Source: Fusibacter bizertensis (GTDB lineage Bacteria > Bacillota > Clostridia > Peptostreptococcales > Acidaminobacteraceae). Taken from it: a stretch of 64,000 bases of DNA. Position numbers and translations under genes: made by a program. Positions 17,509 through 26,526 of the stretch are shown here, in pieces (within the stretch, counting starts at the first letter, position 1; each line of letters starts with the position of its first letter). The notes beneath the pieces are model-generated. The model had not been told where the DNA came from. It saw nothing but the letters and a program-made list of their open reading frames with translations, and ran no database searches. Location: NCBI RefSeq assembly GCF_029914245.1, contig NZ_JARYZI010000003.1, positions 310,001-374,000 of the forward strand, read 5' to 3'.

Positions 17509-17817
17509 ATGGAACAACCAAAATTCATATTAACTGAAGAAGTAATACAACATCTAACATCAAAAAATAAATCAAATCTTACTTTTGACATCACATTGTC
17601 TGGTGGTGGATGTTGCGGCTTTTTTGAACTTGAAGATATTTCACTCGAAAAGCCTAAAAATTTAGAGCATTATTACCATGAGAATATTTCTGAAATTGAC
17701 GTCTACGTTACAAAGCGTGCAAGGTTTGTCGGCAGTGCAGTTCAATTTAATCTGTTAAAAGGTTTTCTCAACAAATCTATCACTGTAAGTGGTGTAAAGC
17801 TTATAAACAAAGCATAA
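17509..17817 (+). CDS. CC/Se-motif family small protein (Cys form)
   Basis: A 102-residue protein whose central ITLSGGGCCGFF matches the CC/Se-motif (seleno)protein family. In some members one Cys of the GGGCC motif is selenocysteine; here both codons are Cys (TGT TGC) and there is no in-frame TGA. The fold is probably HesB-like, with a C-terminal IDVYVTKRA ... KSITVSGVKL. The function of the family is not established, and redox or metal binding is an inference from the vicinal cysteines. RBS GAGGAGGAAC. It converges on a divergent relative at 17867-18175 across a shared terminator. Confidence 0.72.
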   Translation: MEQPKFILTEEVIQHLTSKNKSNLTFDITLSGGGCCGFFELEDISLEKPKNLEHYYHENISEIDVYVTKRARFVGSAVQFNLLKGFLNKSITVSGVKLINKA

Positions 17818-17863
17818 AAAAAGATATCTCACCCCTCAATAGAGAGTGAGATATCTTTTTTTT
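17816..17863. terminator. Strong bidirectional terminator
   Basis: Arms AAAAAAAGATATCTCAC and GTGAGATATCTTTTTTT with a 13-base loop. It serves both convergent genes. Confidence 0.92.
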
Positions 17864-17866
17864 AGT

Positions 17867-18175
17867 TTATATGAGTTTGTTGTCGAGCTTAATACCAACT
17901 ACATGGCATCTATGAACGCCCAAAAGAGATTCCTCAACAAATTCTAAAGTATCATCATAGGCTACTACATCTTTTTCTACATACACTCTAACACCATCAA
18001 CCATATAGGTATCATATAGATCTAAAGCGTCTGGAGCTTTATAACGAATATGCGGACTCATAGAAAGGATGTTCCCTGTTGCATAATCGCTATGTGTGAG
18101 ACTAAGTGAGATATCGTTATGATGATGCTGTTTAAGGTAATCCTTCAAACCATCTTGAAGTATAACATTCAACAT
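17867..18175 (-). CDS. Divergent relative of the CC/Se-motif family lacking the cysteines
   Basis: A 102-residue protein, the same length as its convergent neighbour and with a similar plan. An N-terminal LKDYLKQHHHNDISLSL corresponds to the helix and strand before the CC motif. It is followed by THSDYATGN where GGGCCG would be, then a central Pro-rich loop, VDGVRVYVEKDV and a terminal CHVVGIKL matching ITVSGVKL. The key cysteines are replaced; only one Cys remains, near the C-terminus. I infer a paralogue with a changed function. RBS AGGTGG is 4 bases before the ATG. Similarity is judged by eye only. Confidence 0.55.
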   Translation of the reverse strand: MLNVILQDGLKDYLKQHHHNDISLSLTHSDYATGNILSMSPHIRYKAPDALDLYDTYMVDGVRVYVEKDVVAYDDTLEFVEESLLGVHRCHVVGIKLDNKLI

Positions 18176-18280
18176 ATCACCACCTACTTTCTGACTATTA
18201 TCGTCACTTTATATTTACCCATCTTGTTGATTTTTAACCACATTCTACTGAGGCAGAATCTATAGTTTTGATATTTGGGA

Positions 18281-19192
18281 TTAGATTAACCATTCTCCCA
18301 TCAAAGAACCTATTAACGCAACCGCTGTTTTAGCAGTTTCGTTTTTATGATCTATAATTGGATTTACTTCTACAAACTCGGCACTGACAACTTTCTCAGT
18401 TTGAGCAATCATTTCAAGTGCCAAATGGCTTTCACGGTAAGTTAAACCTCCAGGAACTCTAGTTCCAGTACCTTGTACAAATACTGGATCCATACTGTCT
18501 AAGTCAAAACTCACATGGATACCATCGGTACCATTTGAAGCGATTTCAATCGCCCTAGTCATTACTTCAGTCATTCCCAATCGATCTATCTCATGCATGG
18601 TAAAAACAGTAATGCCTAATTCCTTAAGAATTTTCCGTTCTCCTGCATCTAAGTCTCTACAACCAATAAAGACAATATTTTTTGTATTTAGTTTTTTATC
18701 AGTACCACCAATAGATGTTAATCTATCATGTCCCAACCCCAAACTTACTGCAACAGGCATACCATGTATGTTTCCTGAAGGTGAGGTCTCATCTGTGTTG
18801 ATATCACCATGCGCATCAAACCAAATAACACCGAGATTAGACTTGTGTTGAAGAACGCCTGCAATCGTTCCAATTGCAATGCTGTGATCACCACCTAGAA
18901 CCAAAGGAAAAAGGTTTGCAGACATTGCAGTAGATACTTTTTCACATAAAAGGTTATTTACCCTTGCAACTTCATCTAAATTTTTAAGGTTAGTGCCATC
19001 AGTATGAGGTGAGACAGGTTTTATTGCTACAATATCCCCCATATCTTCAACCTGATAACCAATGTTGCTTAATCGCTCTGTTACACCTGCAAATCGAATA
19101 GCCGCTGGTCCTAAACTTACTCCAGGTGTACCTGCACCCAAATCAATTGCAACACCGATAATCGCTAATTTTGAATTAATTGATGGTTTCAT
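18281..19192 (-). CDS. rocF: Arginase
   Basis: A 303-residue ureohydrolase matching Bacillus-type RocF. Manganese-site motifs are complete: GGDHSIAIGT, WFDAHGDINT and SFDLDSMDP, and the substrate loop SGNIHGMPVA and the C-terminal EVNPIID are present. It converts L-arginine to ornithine and urea. I start at the ATG at 19192 because GGGGGA lies 5 bases upstream; the frame extends 10 codons further without a better site. It has no arginine transport or urease genes next to it. Confidence 0.95.
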   Translation of the reverse strand: MKPSINSKLAIIGVAIDLGAGTPGVSLGPAAIRFAGVTERLSNIGYQVEDMGDIVAIKPVSPHTDGTNLKNLDEVARVNNLLCEKVSTAMSANLFPLVLGGDHSIAIGTIAGVLQHKSNLGVIWFDAHGDINTDETSPSGNIHGMPVAVSLGLGHDRLTSIGGTDKKLNTKNIVFIGCRDLDAGERKILKELGITVFTMHEIDRLGMTEVMTRAIEIASNGTDGIHVSFDLDSMDPVFVQGTGTRVPGGLTYRESHLALEMIAQTEKVVSAEFVEVNPIIDHKNETAKTAVALIGSLMGEWLI

Positions 19193-19422
19193 ATTTCCCC
19201 CTATAACATCTTGTAAATTCACAATTTTGTTTCAACCTTTTTTTACCATATTATACATTTATAAATGAATACTGCATAATTCTTTTAGATTTTAACCTAC
19301 CTCTGGCGATTTGTCAATTGTATGTTTGCATATAAGTGCATTGTATATTGTCATGATTTTATCAATCGGTTTATCCTTATAAGGTACGGGTATACTAGAT
19401 TTATCACCATGTGGAGGTCTAT

Positions 19423-20337
19423 ATGAAGATTGCAATGATAGGAATAGGAAACATTGCTCAAAAAGCTTATTTACCAATATTGTCACGCAAAAGAAATATT
19501 GACTTGATTTTGTGCTCTAGAAACGAGTTAGTTCTTGAACGGTTATCGCTTGAATACAAGCTTCATCAACATACCACTTCTGTTGATGACTTAATTGCAC
19601 TTGGTATTGATGCTGCTTTTGTGCATAGTGCAACACCTTCTCATTATGAAATATGTAAAAAGCTCATTGAAAATGGAATTGCTGTATATATTGATAAACC
19701 ATTGTCGGAATCACTACTTGAAACGCGCTCACTTTTTCAACTTGCAAAAGATAAAAACATAATACTTCGTGTAGGATTCAACCGGAGATACGCACCTCTA
19801 TTAACAGCGTTAAAAAAACTTCCTCCTGCTGATCTCATTATTCATCAAAAGAATCGTTTGTACTCACCCTGTCACATCAGGCACTTTGTCTATGACGACT
19901 TTATCCATGTTGTTGATACACTTAGGTATCTAATGTCAGAGCCTATCACTGACTTTTGGGTAAGTGGTAAGCGTATTTCAAATGAACTCATTGCAGTTAC
20001 ACTTCATTTATTTGGCAATAGTCAAACTGCTGTTGGCATCATGCATCGAGACTCTGGTAAAGTTGAAGAAAAAATTGAATATCTGTTAAAAGGAGAAAAA
20101 CGTATTGTAGAAGATTTAAGTTTATCTACTCAATACTTAAATGGAAATTCAATTATTACTAACAATGATAATTGGGTTTCAGCATTAACACAAAAAGGAT
20201 TTGAAGCGATTATCGATCAATTTTTAGATGAAATTACGCAAGACAAAGGTTTTAACAAAAAAGATGAAGATGCACTTATTACGCATGAACTTTGTGAAGC
20301 CATTATTGCTAGACTTGAACATACTTTAAAATCATAA
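19423..20337 (+). CDS. Gfo/Idh/MocA-family oxidoreductase
   Basis: A 304-residue NAD(P)-dependent oxidoreductase. The N-terminal Rossmann fold shows IAMIGIGNIAQKAYLP; the AAFVHSATPSHYEI strand and the IDKPLSES segment, with the conserved Lys of the EKP-type motif, follow. The C-terminal half contains GFNRRYAPL and DDFIHVVDTLRYLM, where the His/Asp pair is expected to take part in catalysis. The protein is a little shorter than most family members. The substrate, probably a sugar or cyclitol derivative, is unknown. RBS GGAGG lies 6 bases before the ATG at 19423. Confidence 0.88.
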   Translation: MKIAMIGIGNIAQKAYLPILSRKRNIDLILCSRNELVLERLSLEYKLHQHTTSVDDLIALGIDAAFVHSATPSHYEICKKLIENGIAVYIDKPLSESLLETRSLFQLAKDKNIILRVGFNRRYAPLLTALKKLPPADLIIHQKNRLYSPCHIRHFVYDDFIHVVDTLRYLMSEPITDFWVSGKRISNELIAVTLHLFGNSQTAVGIMHRDSGKVEEKIEYLLKGEKRIVEDLSLSTQYLNGNSIITNNDNWVSALTQKGFEAIIDQFLDEITQDKGFNKKDEDALITHELCEAIIARLEHTLKS

Positions 20338-20389
20338 AAATGAAAACCCATTATTCTTATTATATAAGTAAATGGGCTTTCATTTTTTT
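20336..20389. terminator. Terminator after the Gfo/Idh/MocA gene
   Basis: Arms AAAAATGAAAACCCATT and AATGGGCTTTCATTTTT with an 18-base loop and a following T-run. Confidence 0.75.
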
Positions 20390-20398
20390 CATTTTTTT

Positions 20399-20434
20399 CA
20401 TTTATATTTATATTTATATTTGTATTTACATTTT
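20399..20434. repeat. TATTTA hexanucleotide microsatellite at a stop codon
   Basis: Six near-perfect copies of (T/C)ATTT(A/G/T). The run covers the stop codon (20426-20428) of the HD-GYP gene. Slippage by a non-multiple of three inside the last codons would change its C-terminus. Confidence 0.7.
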
Positions 20435-22969
20435 TACTACTTTTAATCGCTCAACCGCTGATGATAAGCCAAGCTTTTCATTGTTAACCATATCTGTAAA
20501 CAGCGACACTAACTTAGGATCAAATTGTCTCCCCGCTTCTTCTTCAAGGATTAAAAGCGCCTTTGCAATTGGCATATCTGGTTTATAGCAACGTGTTGAA
20601 ATCATGGCATCAAATGAATCTGCTAAGCATAGAATTCTAGCAGTTAGTGGAATATCTTCTCCAGAAATTCGTCGAGGATAACCTTTGCCATCATAACGTT
20701 CATGATGCCCCAATACAGCTGGAATAACATAATCTAAAGATGGTAAATGTCTAATTATATCAATAGAAGCTTCCACATGACCTTGCATAATCACAAACTC
20801 TTCATCGCTTAACTTTCCCGGTTTGTTGAGTATACTTTCGGGAATACTAATTTTTCCAATATCGTGTAGTAAAGCCGCTTGTCTAATGTTTTCAACAATA
20901 TCTTTGTTTAGTCTTAGTTCAGTTGCAAGAGCAACAGCATAGTTAGCAACATTATCTGAGTGATTAAATGTATAATGATCTTTTGCATCTATTGCTGCCA
21001 TTAAAGCAAAAATCGTAGATTTATAATCATCATAAACTTGGTTATAATCTAGCTCATCTAAACCTTTATCTGAATTGATAAAAGTATCAAACACCCTTAT
21101 TGCATTTTTACCTTTTCGTTTTACTTGGTATACTGCATGATCAGCATTATCGAGTAGCTCTTTTACACTTTTGGCACCAAATGGTGCCACACTTATACCG
21201 GCACTAATGGTTAAACTTTTTTGCCTTTGACCTGCACTATTATGTGTGATGTTTCCTATTTGGTCACGAATTGTCTCTGTGAGTTTTCTTGCAGAAAACA
21301 CGTCATATCCAGGTAACAAAATAGCAAATTCTTTACCACTATAACGCGATATATAGCCTTGTTCACCAATGGAACCTTTAATTAAATCAGCAACATTTTT
21401 AAGCGCCTGATCTCCTTGCTTCACACCATACAATTGATTATACAACTTAAAATCATCTATATTGATAATAATTAATGCCAGTGCACCTTCTTTATTTTGA
21501 TCATAGATTTCACCGATTAGTTCATAGAAATAGCGACGATTTAATACGCCAGTTAAATCATCAGTTCGTGCTTCAAAATATGCTTTTTCATATGCATGTG
21601 CATTTTTAATTGCGATAGAAGCAACTGAACTAATAGACATAATCATATTTAAATCTTGTAATTTCAACTTTGATTTTCTACCAAAATCTGAAAATAAAAT
21701 AATACCAATCAATGCACCATTTTCTTTAAGCCCTATACAGTATTTTGCACCTAGCCTTGAAAGTTGGTACTTTTCACTTTCCCAAATTGATTTGAAATCT
21801 ACTGTCTGTTCAAACTCTTCTAATAAAAGTATATCTTCATTGTTGTTTAACCATTTCAGTATTGGATGGTCTTTTCGAATTACAAAAGACAAATCTGCCA
21901 ATGACTGATCACTGTATCTTAGTATAAAATTATTAGATTCATGATCAAGTAAACCAATAAAAACTTTTTTAATTCCCGTAGATTGACTCATTGATTCAAC
22001 TGTTTGTTGCAATATTTCATTCAGTTTAAGACTCTTTGAAACTTCAGTTGTAAAATGTTTCAATATTTCGTTTTGAGATTCTTCTTCTCTTACAAAGATA
22101 CTAGAAATAACTTTCTTCCAGAAATAGAACAGAAGTGAAACCACCACAACAAAGCTCAGTAAATAAATTGGAAGTTCATAACCTTGCTGACCATTGACAC
22201 GTCCAATAATATACTTATCAATATAAGGTAACAGATTGTAAAATACAGGGAATCCAAGCACTACACAAAACAAATAACCGACACTCTCTGTTGCCATCAA
22301 TTTGAGTTTAAATAAGTGCCTTCTGATCAGAGCAAACATCAAAAAACCTGCGTTGAAAACCCCTGCTACAATATCAATAGGAAAACCTGAAAACACAGGG
22401 AGTACCAAAGCTAAGTTTCCAGCAAATAGAGTAACTATACCAATAACGATTGGCATGGCTTGTTTATTTAACCGTTTATTTTTCTTAAGGTAACCAAATA
22501 GATAATATAGCATGTGCACGATCACAACGGCAGCAACTAAAAATAAAATGGCGACATAATTTGTCATTTTGTCATAAACCATCATCGTCTTACCACCGAC
22601 GTCTACTAGATTAGGCCACTTTAAAAGTATCCCTTCTGGAATATTAATTAAGAAACACAGCGTCAGTAAAACAAAATAAACATTAGAGGCTAAAGTTGCT
22701 TTCTTTCCAGTAAAAGAAACGATAAATTTAAAGTAACTATAAATAATTAGCATTAATCCACCCAGCGATACGTGATACCAAAATACATAATTGGGCCAAA
22801 TTTGAAGACGCATCAGTAATGAGCCACCCGTCCACAAAATCATAGAGGATAAAATCATCAAAAAAGCATTAATGATTTTATTTTTTTCAGCATTGACAAA
22901 AATCATCAACATAAAAAGGTAACATAAAAGTGCAATACTAGAAATATAACCATATATGCTTTGACTCAT
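20426..22969 (-). CDS. 7TM-GAF-GGDEF(degenerate)-HD-GYP protein
   Basis: An 847-residue signalling protein. Eight or so membrane helices (residues about 1-290, histidine-kinase-type 7TM sensor region) precede a GAF-like domain (about 300-460), a GGDEF domain and a C-terminal HD-GYP domain. The GGDEF active site reads YSGKEF (near residue 543), so cyclase activity is doubtful. The HD-GYP domain has HDIGK (near 703) and HHERYDGKGYP (near 760), the full signature of c-di-GMP phosphodiesterases. It probably senses a membrane or lipid signal and lowers c-di-GMP. Its start overlaps the GH3 gene stop by ATGA, so the two are made together. Confidence 0.92.
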   Translation of the reverse strand: MSQSIYGYISSIALLCYLFMLMIFVNAEKNKIINAFLMILSSMILWTGGSLLMRLQIWPNYVFWYHVSLGGLMLIIYSYFKFIVSFTGKKATLASNVYFVLLTLCFLINIPEGILLKWPNLVDVGGKTMMVYDKMTNYVAILFLVAAVVIVHMLYYLFGYLKKNKRLNKQAMPIVIGIVTLFAGNLALVLPVFSGFPIDIVAGVFNAGFLMFALIRRHLFKLKLMATESVGYLFCVVLGFPVFYNLLPYIDKYIIGRVNGQQGYELPIYLLSFVVVVSLLFYFWKKVISSIFVREEESQNEILKHFTTEVSKSLKLNEILQQTVESMSQSTGIKKVFIGLLDHESNNFILRYSDQSLADLSFVIRKDHPILKWLNNNEDILLLEEFEQTVDFKSIWESEKYQLSRLGAKYCIGLKENGALIGIILFSDFGRKSKLKLQDLNMIMSISSVASIAIKNAHAYEKAYFEARTDDLTGVLNRRYFYELIGEIYDQNKEGALALIIINIDDFKLYNQLYGVKQGDQALKNVADLIKGSIGEQGYISRYSGKEFAILLPGYDVFSARKLTETIRDQIGNITHNSAGQRQKSLTISAGISVAPFGAKSVKELLDNADHAVYQVKRKGKNAIRVFDTFINSDKGLDELDYNQVYDDYKSTIFALMAAIDAKDHYTFNHSDNVANYAVALATELRLNKDIVENIRQAALLHDIGKISIPESILNKPGKLSDEEFVIMQGHVEASIDIIRHLPSLDYVIPAVLGHHERYDGKGYPRRISGEDIPLTARILCLADSFDAMISTRCYKPDMPIAKALLILEEEAGRQFDPKLVSLFTDMVNNEKLGLSSAVERLKVVKM

Positions 22970-24597
22970 TCAACTCCCCCCTCTTGTGCTACTTGAAGAT
23001 TTTGAACACTTAACAACTCAATTAAATCACTATGAGATGGATTGACTTTAGTAATATTTTTTTTATACCTTTTTTCAAATGATGCAAAGGTTTGACATCT
23101 AAGTATTGTTACTTTAAGTGGATCCATCCCCAAAATTTTCTTTAGATCCCTATAATCTTGATCAATATACTTAAAATATGTCGTTAAAATTTCCTTAATT
23201 ATATCTGTGCTCACTGCGTTATGTGCAAAAGCATCCTTCTCTATCTCACAATATAGATGCATAAATGGTCTATTATCTTCAGAAAACTCTTTTTTAGCAG
23301 TCCATGCAACCACTGGTAATCCAGATAATTCAATAGCGCTTTGTATGCCATGCTCAGAAATCCTTGTAAAACCAGCAATGTCAATAATGGTTGGCACTCT
23401 ATCTACATATTCAAACCTTGGAATTTTAGTGCCATCTTCATGGTTTGTTAAACCAACACACCGGTACATATCACCTACACGATATCTGGCAAAAGCGCCT
23501 CCCTTTAAAAGTGTCAATACAATCTCGTATTTTTCACCCGGAACAACTTCATCCATTAGATAAGTGCGTGGTTTAAATGTCGGTTCCTCCATTAACTTAA
23601 GCATATCTTTCTCAAGTAGAAACTCATAAAAACAAGTATCAGGGAAAAAATACATTCCCTTTCTAGTCCATGTTTCTGTCCCAATAATAGAAGGTTCTGT
23701 ACCTGCAAAAAGCTCCATGGGACGGATTCCCCACATATGCTCTAGATCATCTTTATAACATTTATTATCTGTACCTGCTACCATAAAACCCTTTAACTTG
23801 AATAAATCTTTTGGTAGCAAATTACGTTTTTCCTTCTTAGTGATATATTTAGCTTTTAAGATGCGATACATCATCTTAGGATGACATTTGAGCAGTGACT
23901 TTAATCCTCCTGAGCCTCCGGAAGACATACTTGAAAGACTTTGACTCACTGCATATGCAACACTTCCTAGTCCAAAGAAGAATTCTACATCGTTCTTCAT
24001 TGCTAATTTAAACCCTGCTTTATTTCGTTCTGAAAAGGTCATCTCCACTGCAGTTTTAATTTCAGGTAAAAATTCAATATCAATTTCTTCACTTAAAGCT
24101 AATGGGAATAAGCCTGTGGCATAAGGCAAAGGAGCAAGTCCATATAAAAACTTATCTGTATCTTCAACATCAAATTTACCCTTTGCAGTACTTGTTGATA
24201 ATATCAAGCATGCAGTAACATTTGTTCTGTAAACATCTAACATACTTCGGGTATAGGGTGCGACCTTGATAGGGTGTTTTCCACCTTCCCATGTTGTTTG
24301 AATCCAGATAATAGGATGATCAGGTAATGTGTCTGCTCGCTTTTGCAATAAAATATCAGCATAATCATCGTAAGTCGTAAGTGGCACCATTGCTCTAAAC
24401 TCGTCTAGTGTTTTAGGATTCTTTCCCTTTAAAATACTTTTCCCGAGCGGACTAGCACACCATAGATTCATCTGTTCAATCATGAGCCTTTTCTGTATAT
24501 CCATGTATTGTTCCAAACTCAAATCAAGGAAGCCACAATAAAAGCTCCAAATTTGATCATATTGTTTTTCACTCAGCATCTTTTTTAAGTTCATCAT
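22966..24597 (-). CDS. GH3-superfamily acyl-adenylating enzyme
   Basis: A 543-residue protein resembling the plant GH3 auxin-responsive family, which adenylates a carboxylic acid and couples it to an amino acid. Visible family-like stretches: an N-terminal SPLGKSIL and TYDDYADIL, the nucleotide-binding loop TSTAKGKF near residue 130, the Ser/Gly-rich SSMSSGGSGGLKS, LFAGTEPSIIG, and FARYRVGDMYRCVG, the RxGD motif of adenylating enzymes. Bacterial GH3 proteins are sparse and mostly uncharacterised. It sits between an ICMT-like membrane protein (8-base gap) and a c-di-GMP phosphodiesterase (4-base overlap). The substrate is unknown; a fatty or aromatic acid is an inference. Confidence 0.82.
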   Translation of the reverse strand: MMNLKKMLSEKQYDQIWSFYCGFLDLSLEQYMDIQKRLMIEQMNLWCASPLGKSILKGKNPKTLDEFRAMVPLTTYDDYADILLQKRADTLPDHPIIWIQTTWEGGKHPIKVAPYTRSMLDVYRTNVTACLILSTSTAKGKFDVEDTDKFLYGLAPLPYATGLFPLALSEEIDIEFLPEIKTAVEMTFSERNKAGFKLAMKNDVEFFFGLGSVAYAVSQSLSSMSSGGSGGLKSLLKCHPKMMYRILKAKYITKKEKRNLLPKDLFKLKGFMVAGTDNKCYKDDLEHMWGIRPMELFAGTEPSIIGTETWTRKGMYFFPDTCFYEFLLEKDMLKLMEEPTFKPRTYLMDEVVPGEKYEIVLTLLKGGAFARYRVGDMYRCVGLTNHEDGTKIPRFEYVDRVPTIIDIAGFTRISEHGIQSAIELSGLPVVAWTAKKEFSEDNRPFMHLYCEIEKDAFAHNAVSTDIIKEILTTYFKYIDQDYRDLKKILGMDPLKVTILRCQTFASFEKRYKKNITKVNPSHSDLIELLSVQNLQVAQEGGVE

Positions 24598-24605
24598 TTA
24601 CCACC

Positions 24606-25154
24606 TTATAAAGATTTAATACATTTTCTAAGACTCTTATGAGAAGGTACTAAAAATGGCGTTTCTTTTTTATACGAACTATAATCCACAAAAGTATGTG
24701 GAAAAGTCCAGGCATCTTGAATTATTATATAAATGATATTCATAGTAATCCATATTATTGCGGATAGACTGACCATAAAAGTTTGATATAAAAGCGCTAT
24801 TGAGAAATAAGTCCCCATATGAAACAAAACACCGGGATGTCTACTTAAACTATATACGCCCTTTCGATATACTTTTCTTTCGTGATTTTCTTTAATATAG
24901 GTCGTCTCAAAAGGCAAAGCAAAAAAGAGGGAATATATTAATAGTATTAAATTATAAACACCTGTAATTATCCAAAGCACATTAAAGTTAAGTTTGTCGA
25001 AGTATTTAACCAAAAGGCCAATAGAAGCAATTAATTGAAAGCTCGTTCCAAGCGTAAACAAATAATGTAAGAATCGATTTTGCCAAATAACGCTGTTGAT
25101 ATCATAAAGATAATACAAAACAAATCCCAATACGCCAATGGATAAATATACCAA
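24606..25154 (-). CDS. ICMT/phospholipid-methyltransferase-like membrane protein
   Basis: A protein of about 182 residues with five to six membrane helices. Near residues 110-125 it has YRKGVYSLSRHPGVLFHMG, resembling the (G)xYxxxRHPxY/VxG motif of isoprenylcysteine carboxyl methyltransferase and related lipid methyltransferases. The C-terminal end has TFVDYSSYKKETPFLVPS, similar to the YxxYxxxTPxxIPS close of this group. Two TTG start codons are possible; the one at 25154 is better spaced from GGAGG than that at 25160. It is the first gene of the operon with GH3 and HD-GYP. It might methylate or otherwise modify a membrane lipid or the GH3 product (inference). Confidence 0.65.
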   Translation of the reverse strand: MVYLSIGVLGFVLYYLYDINSVIWQNRFLHYLFTLGTSFQLIASIGLLVKYFDKLNFNVLWIITGVYNLILLIYSLFFALPFETTYIKENHERKVYRKGVYSLSRHPGVLFHMGTYFSIALLYQTFMVSLSAIIWITMNIIYIIIQDAWTFPHTFVDYSSYKKETPFLVPSHKSLRKCIKSL

Positions 25155-25436
25155 AGTCAACCTCCAAAATTATATAAGTCTACATTTTATTATATCTTAA
25201 CAATTTTGACCTGAAAACAACTGTTTTGAAAATAGAGTTATATTATGATAAAAATAGTCGAAAAATGCGTCTAAAGACCTACAAAATTTACATTTTCATG
25301 CACATACTTCTAAATTTTTTTATCATAAAATTGATATTTAAGTTTTATTCCAAATCAATTTTATTGTATATTTATAACAAACCTCTAGTTATAATCCAGA
25401 TTCCTTATATATATGTCGTATCCCATTAGCAAAAAA
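25155..25436. other. AT-rich intergenic region
   Basis: Region upstream of the ICMT-like gene. It must hold that operon's promoter, but I see no convincing -35/-10 pair. A weak plus-strand reading frame (25226-25429) has no ribosome binding site and low-complexity composition, so I do not call a gene. Confidence 0.4.
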
Positions 25437-25474
25437 AATCCTCATGAATTAGTTAAAACTAATTCATGAGGATT
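25437..25474. terminator. Strong hairpin terminator
   Basis: Arms AATCCTCATGAATTAGTT and AACTAATTCATGAGGATT with a 2-base centre. On the minus strand it is followed by GCTAATGG after an A/T-rich T-run. It serves the small gene at 25481. Confidence 0.85.
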
Positions 25475-25480
25475 ATATTT

Positions 25481-25744
25481 TTAGCTAGTAAGCAGCGTTT
25501 TTACCATCTCAATTTTTTCGAAAAGTGTGTTTGAGGTTGCATTACCATTGACACCTGAAAAATAGTCATCAGCTTCTTTTAAATTAGCAACAATAAAGTC
25601 ACTTGTTGGCAAATCACTCTTTGAAACTAAATCCATCGCCATCTTAATCCAATTTCTACATTGTACATTTTGACTCTGAGCACTATAATTATTTTTTACA
25701 AAATCAAGACAAAAATAAATAGTGTCTTTAGTCGTTTGATCCAT
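25481..25744 (-). CDS. Small hypothetical protein (87 residues)
   Basis: I do not recognise this protein. It is soluble, acidic, probably all-helical, with no signal peptide; it has two cysteines (CLDF and QCRN). RBS GAGGTGAGC lies just before the ATG and a strong terminator follows, so it is likely a real gene. It lies between the bacteriohemerythrin gene and the GH3 operon, all on the minus strand. Confidence 0.65.
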   Translation of the reverse strand: MDQTTKDTIYFCLDFVKNNYSAQSQNVQCRNWIKMAMDLVSKSDLPTSDFIVANLKEADDYFSGVNGNATSNTLFEKIEMVKTLLTS

Positions 25745-25836
25745 AAGCTCACCTCTATTACCCTTTATTCTAACTGTATATATTTATACCTTTTGAATCT
25801 TCAATGAAACACATTTAATCATCTAAAAAATAATGA

Positions 25837-26253
25837 CTATTGAATTCCATTTGAAATCATTAAATCTCGATACAGAAAGTCTGATCCACTGATATGCTTA
25901 AACACCCAAGTAATTAAAAACTTTAGTATTTTCTTGCCATATGTGATTTGATCTTCATCAACGGCTCTTAGGTCCAAGCTTTCAATTTCAGCAATTAAAT
26001 CATTATGTTCTTTGATATGGGCTACTTTATACTCAAAATCAATTTTATCAAAAAGACTTTCTTCATATTTAAAATGATAAATTGTGTAATCAGTAATCTC
26101 TTGTATTATTTCTACCATCTGATCATAAATATCATCTCCACCAACTGCATTTGTCAATAATAAAGATAAATCACTGGTAATCTCAATTAATCTTTTATGT
26201 TGGTCGTCTATAGATTTGATGCCTAGCTCATATTGTTGTTCCCACTGAATCAT
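25837..26253 (-). CDS. Bacteriohemerythrin
   Basis: A 138-residue four-helix di-iron oxygen-binding protein. The ligand pattern is complete: DDQHKRL, IYHFKYEESLF (His and Glu), HIKEHNDL (two His) and KHISGSDFLY (His and Asp). It starts with the family-typical IQWEQQYELGI. In anaerobes and microaerophiles such proteins carry, store or sense oxygen. It is divergent from a Cache-GGDEF-EAL gene across a 273-bp gap. Confidence 0.95.
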   Translation of the reverse strand: MIQWEQQYELGIKSIDDQHKRLIEITSDLSLLLTNAVGGDDIYDQMVEIIQEITDYTIYHFKYEESLFDKIDFEYKVAHIKEHNDLIAEIESLDLRAVDEDQITYGKKILKFLITWVFKHISGSDFLYRDLMISNGIQ

Positions 26254-26526
26254 AATTATACCCCTATATAAACATTATTTACGAGTATTATAACACAAAA
26301 AAAAATTGATTTTTGTAAAATAAATGTAAACGATATAAATTTGATACCAATATAAGTAAATAGGAGTTTTCCATTCTTGCTCTAATCTTGCCAAACGAAA
26401 AATATAATTTAATGAAGTATTTTATCCCATGAAGGTAACATAGTTATGTTAATTTTCTAGCAAGCGGACTTTAAAAATGTTACAATTAGCTCATCTATAA
26501 CAGCACTTAATAATTGGAGAATACTA

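Noticed and set aside
17509-17817. Selenoprotein with in-frame TGA
   Set aside because: The motif codons are TGT TGC, both cysteine, and the frame has no internal TGA.
18190-18280. Terminator after the gene upstream of arginase
   Set aside because: ATTCTAC/GCAGAAT pairing is short, mismatched and lacks a T-run on the useful strand.
25226-25429. Plus-strand frame of 67 codons
   Set aside because: Very AT-rich, no ribosome binding site, product dominated by Ile, Leu, Lys and Tyr; likely chance.
26254-26526. c-di-GMP-I riboswitch before the Cache-GGDEF-EAL gene
   Set aside because: The conserved CACGCACAGGGCAAACC-like core is absent on the plus strand.
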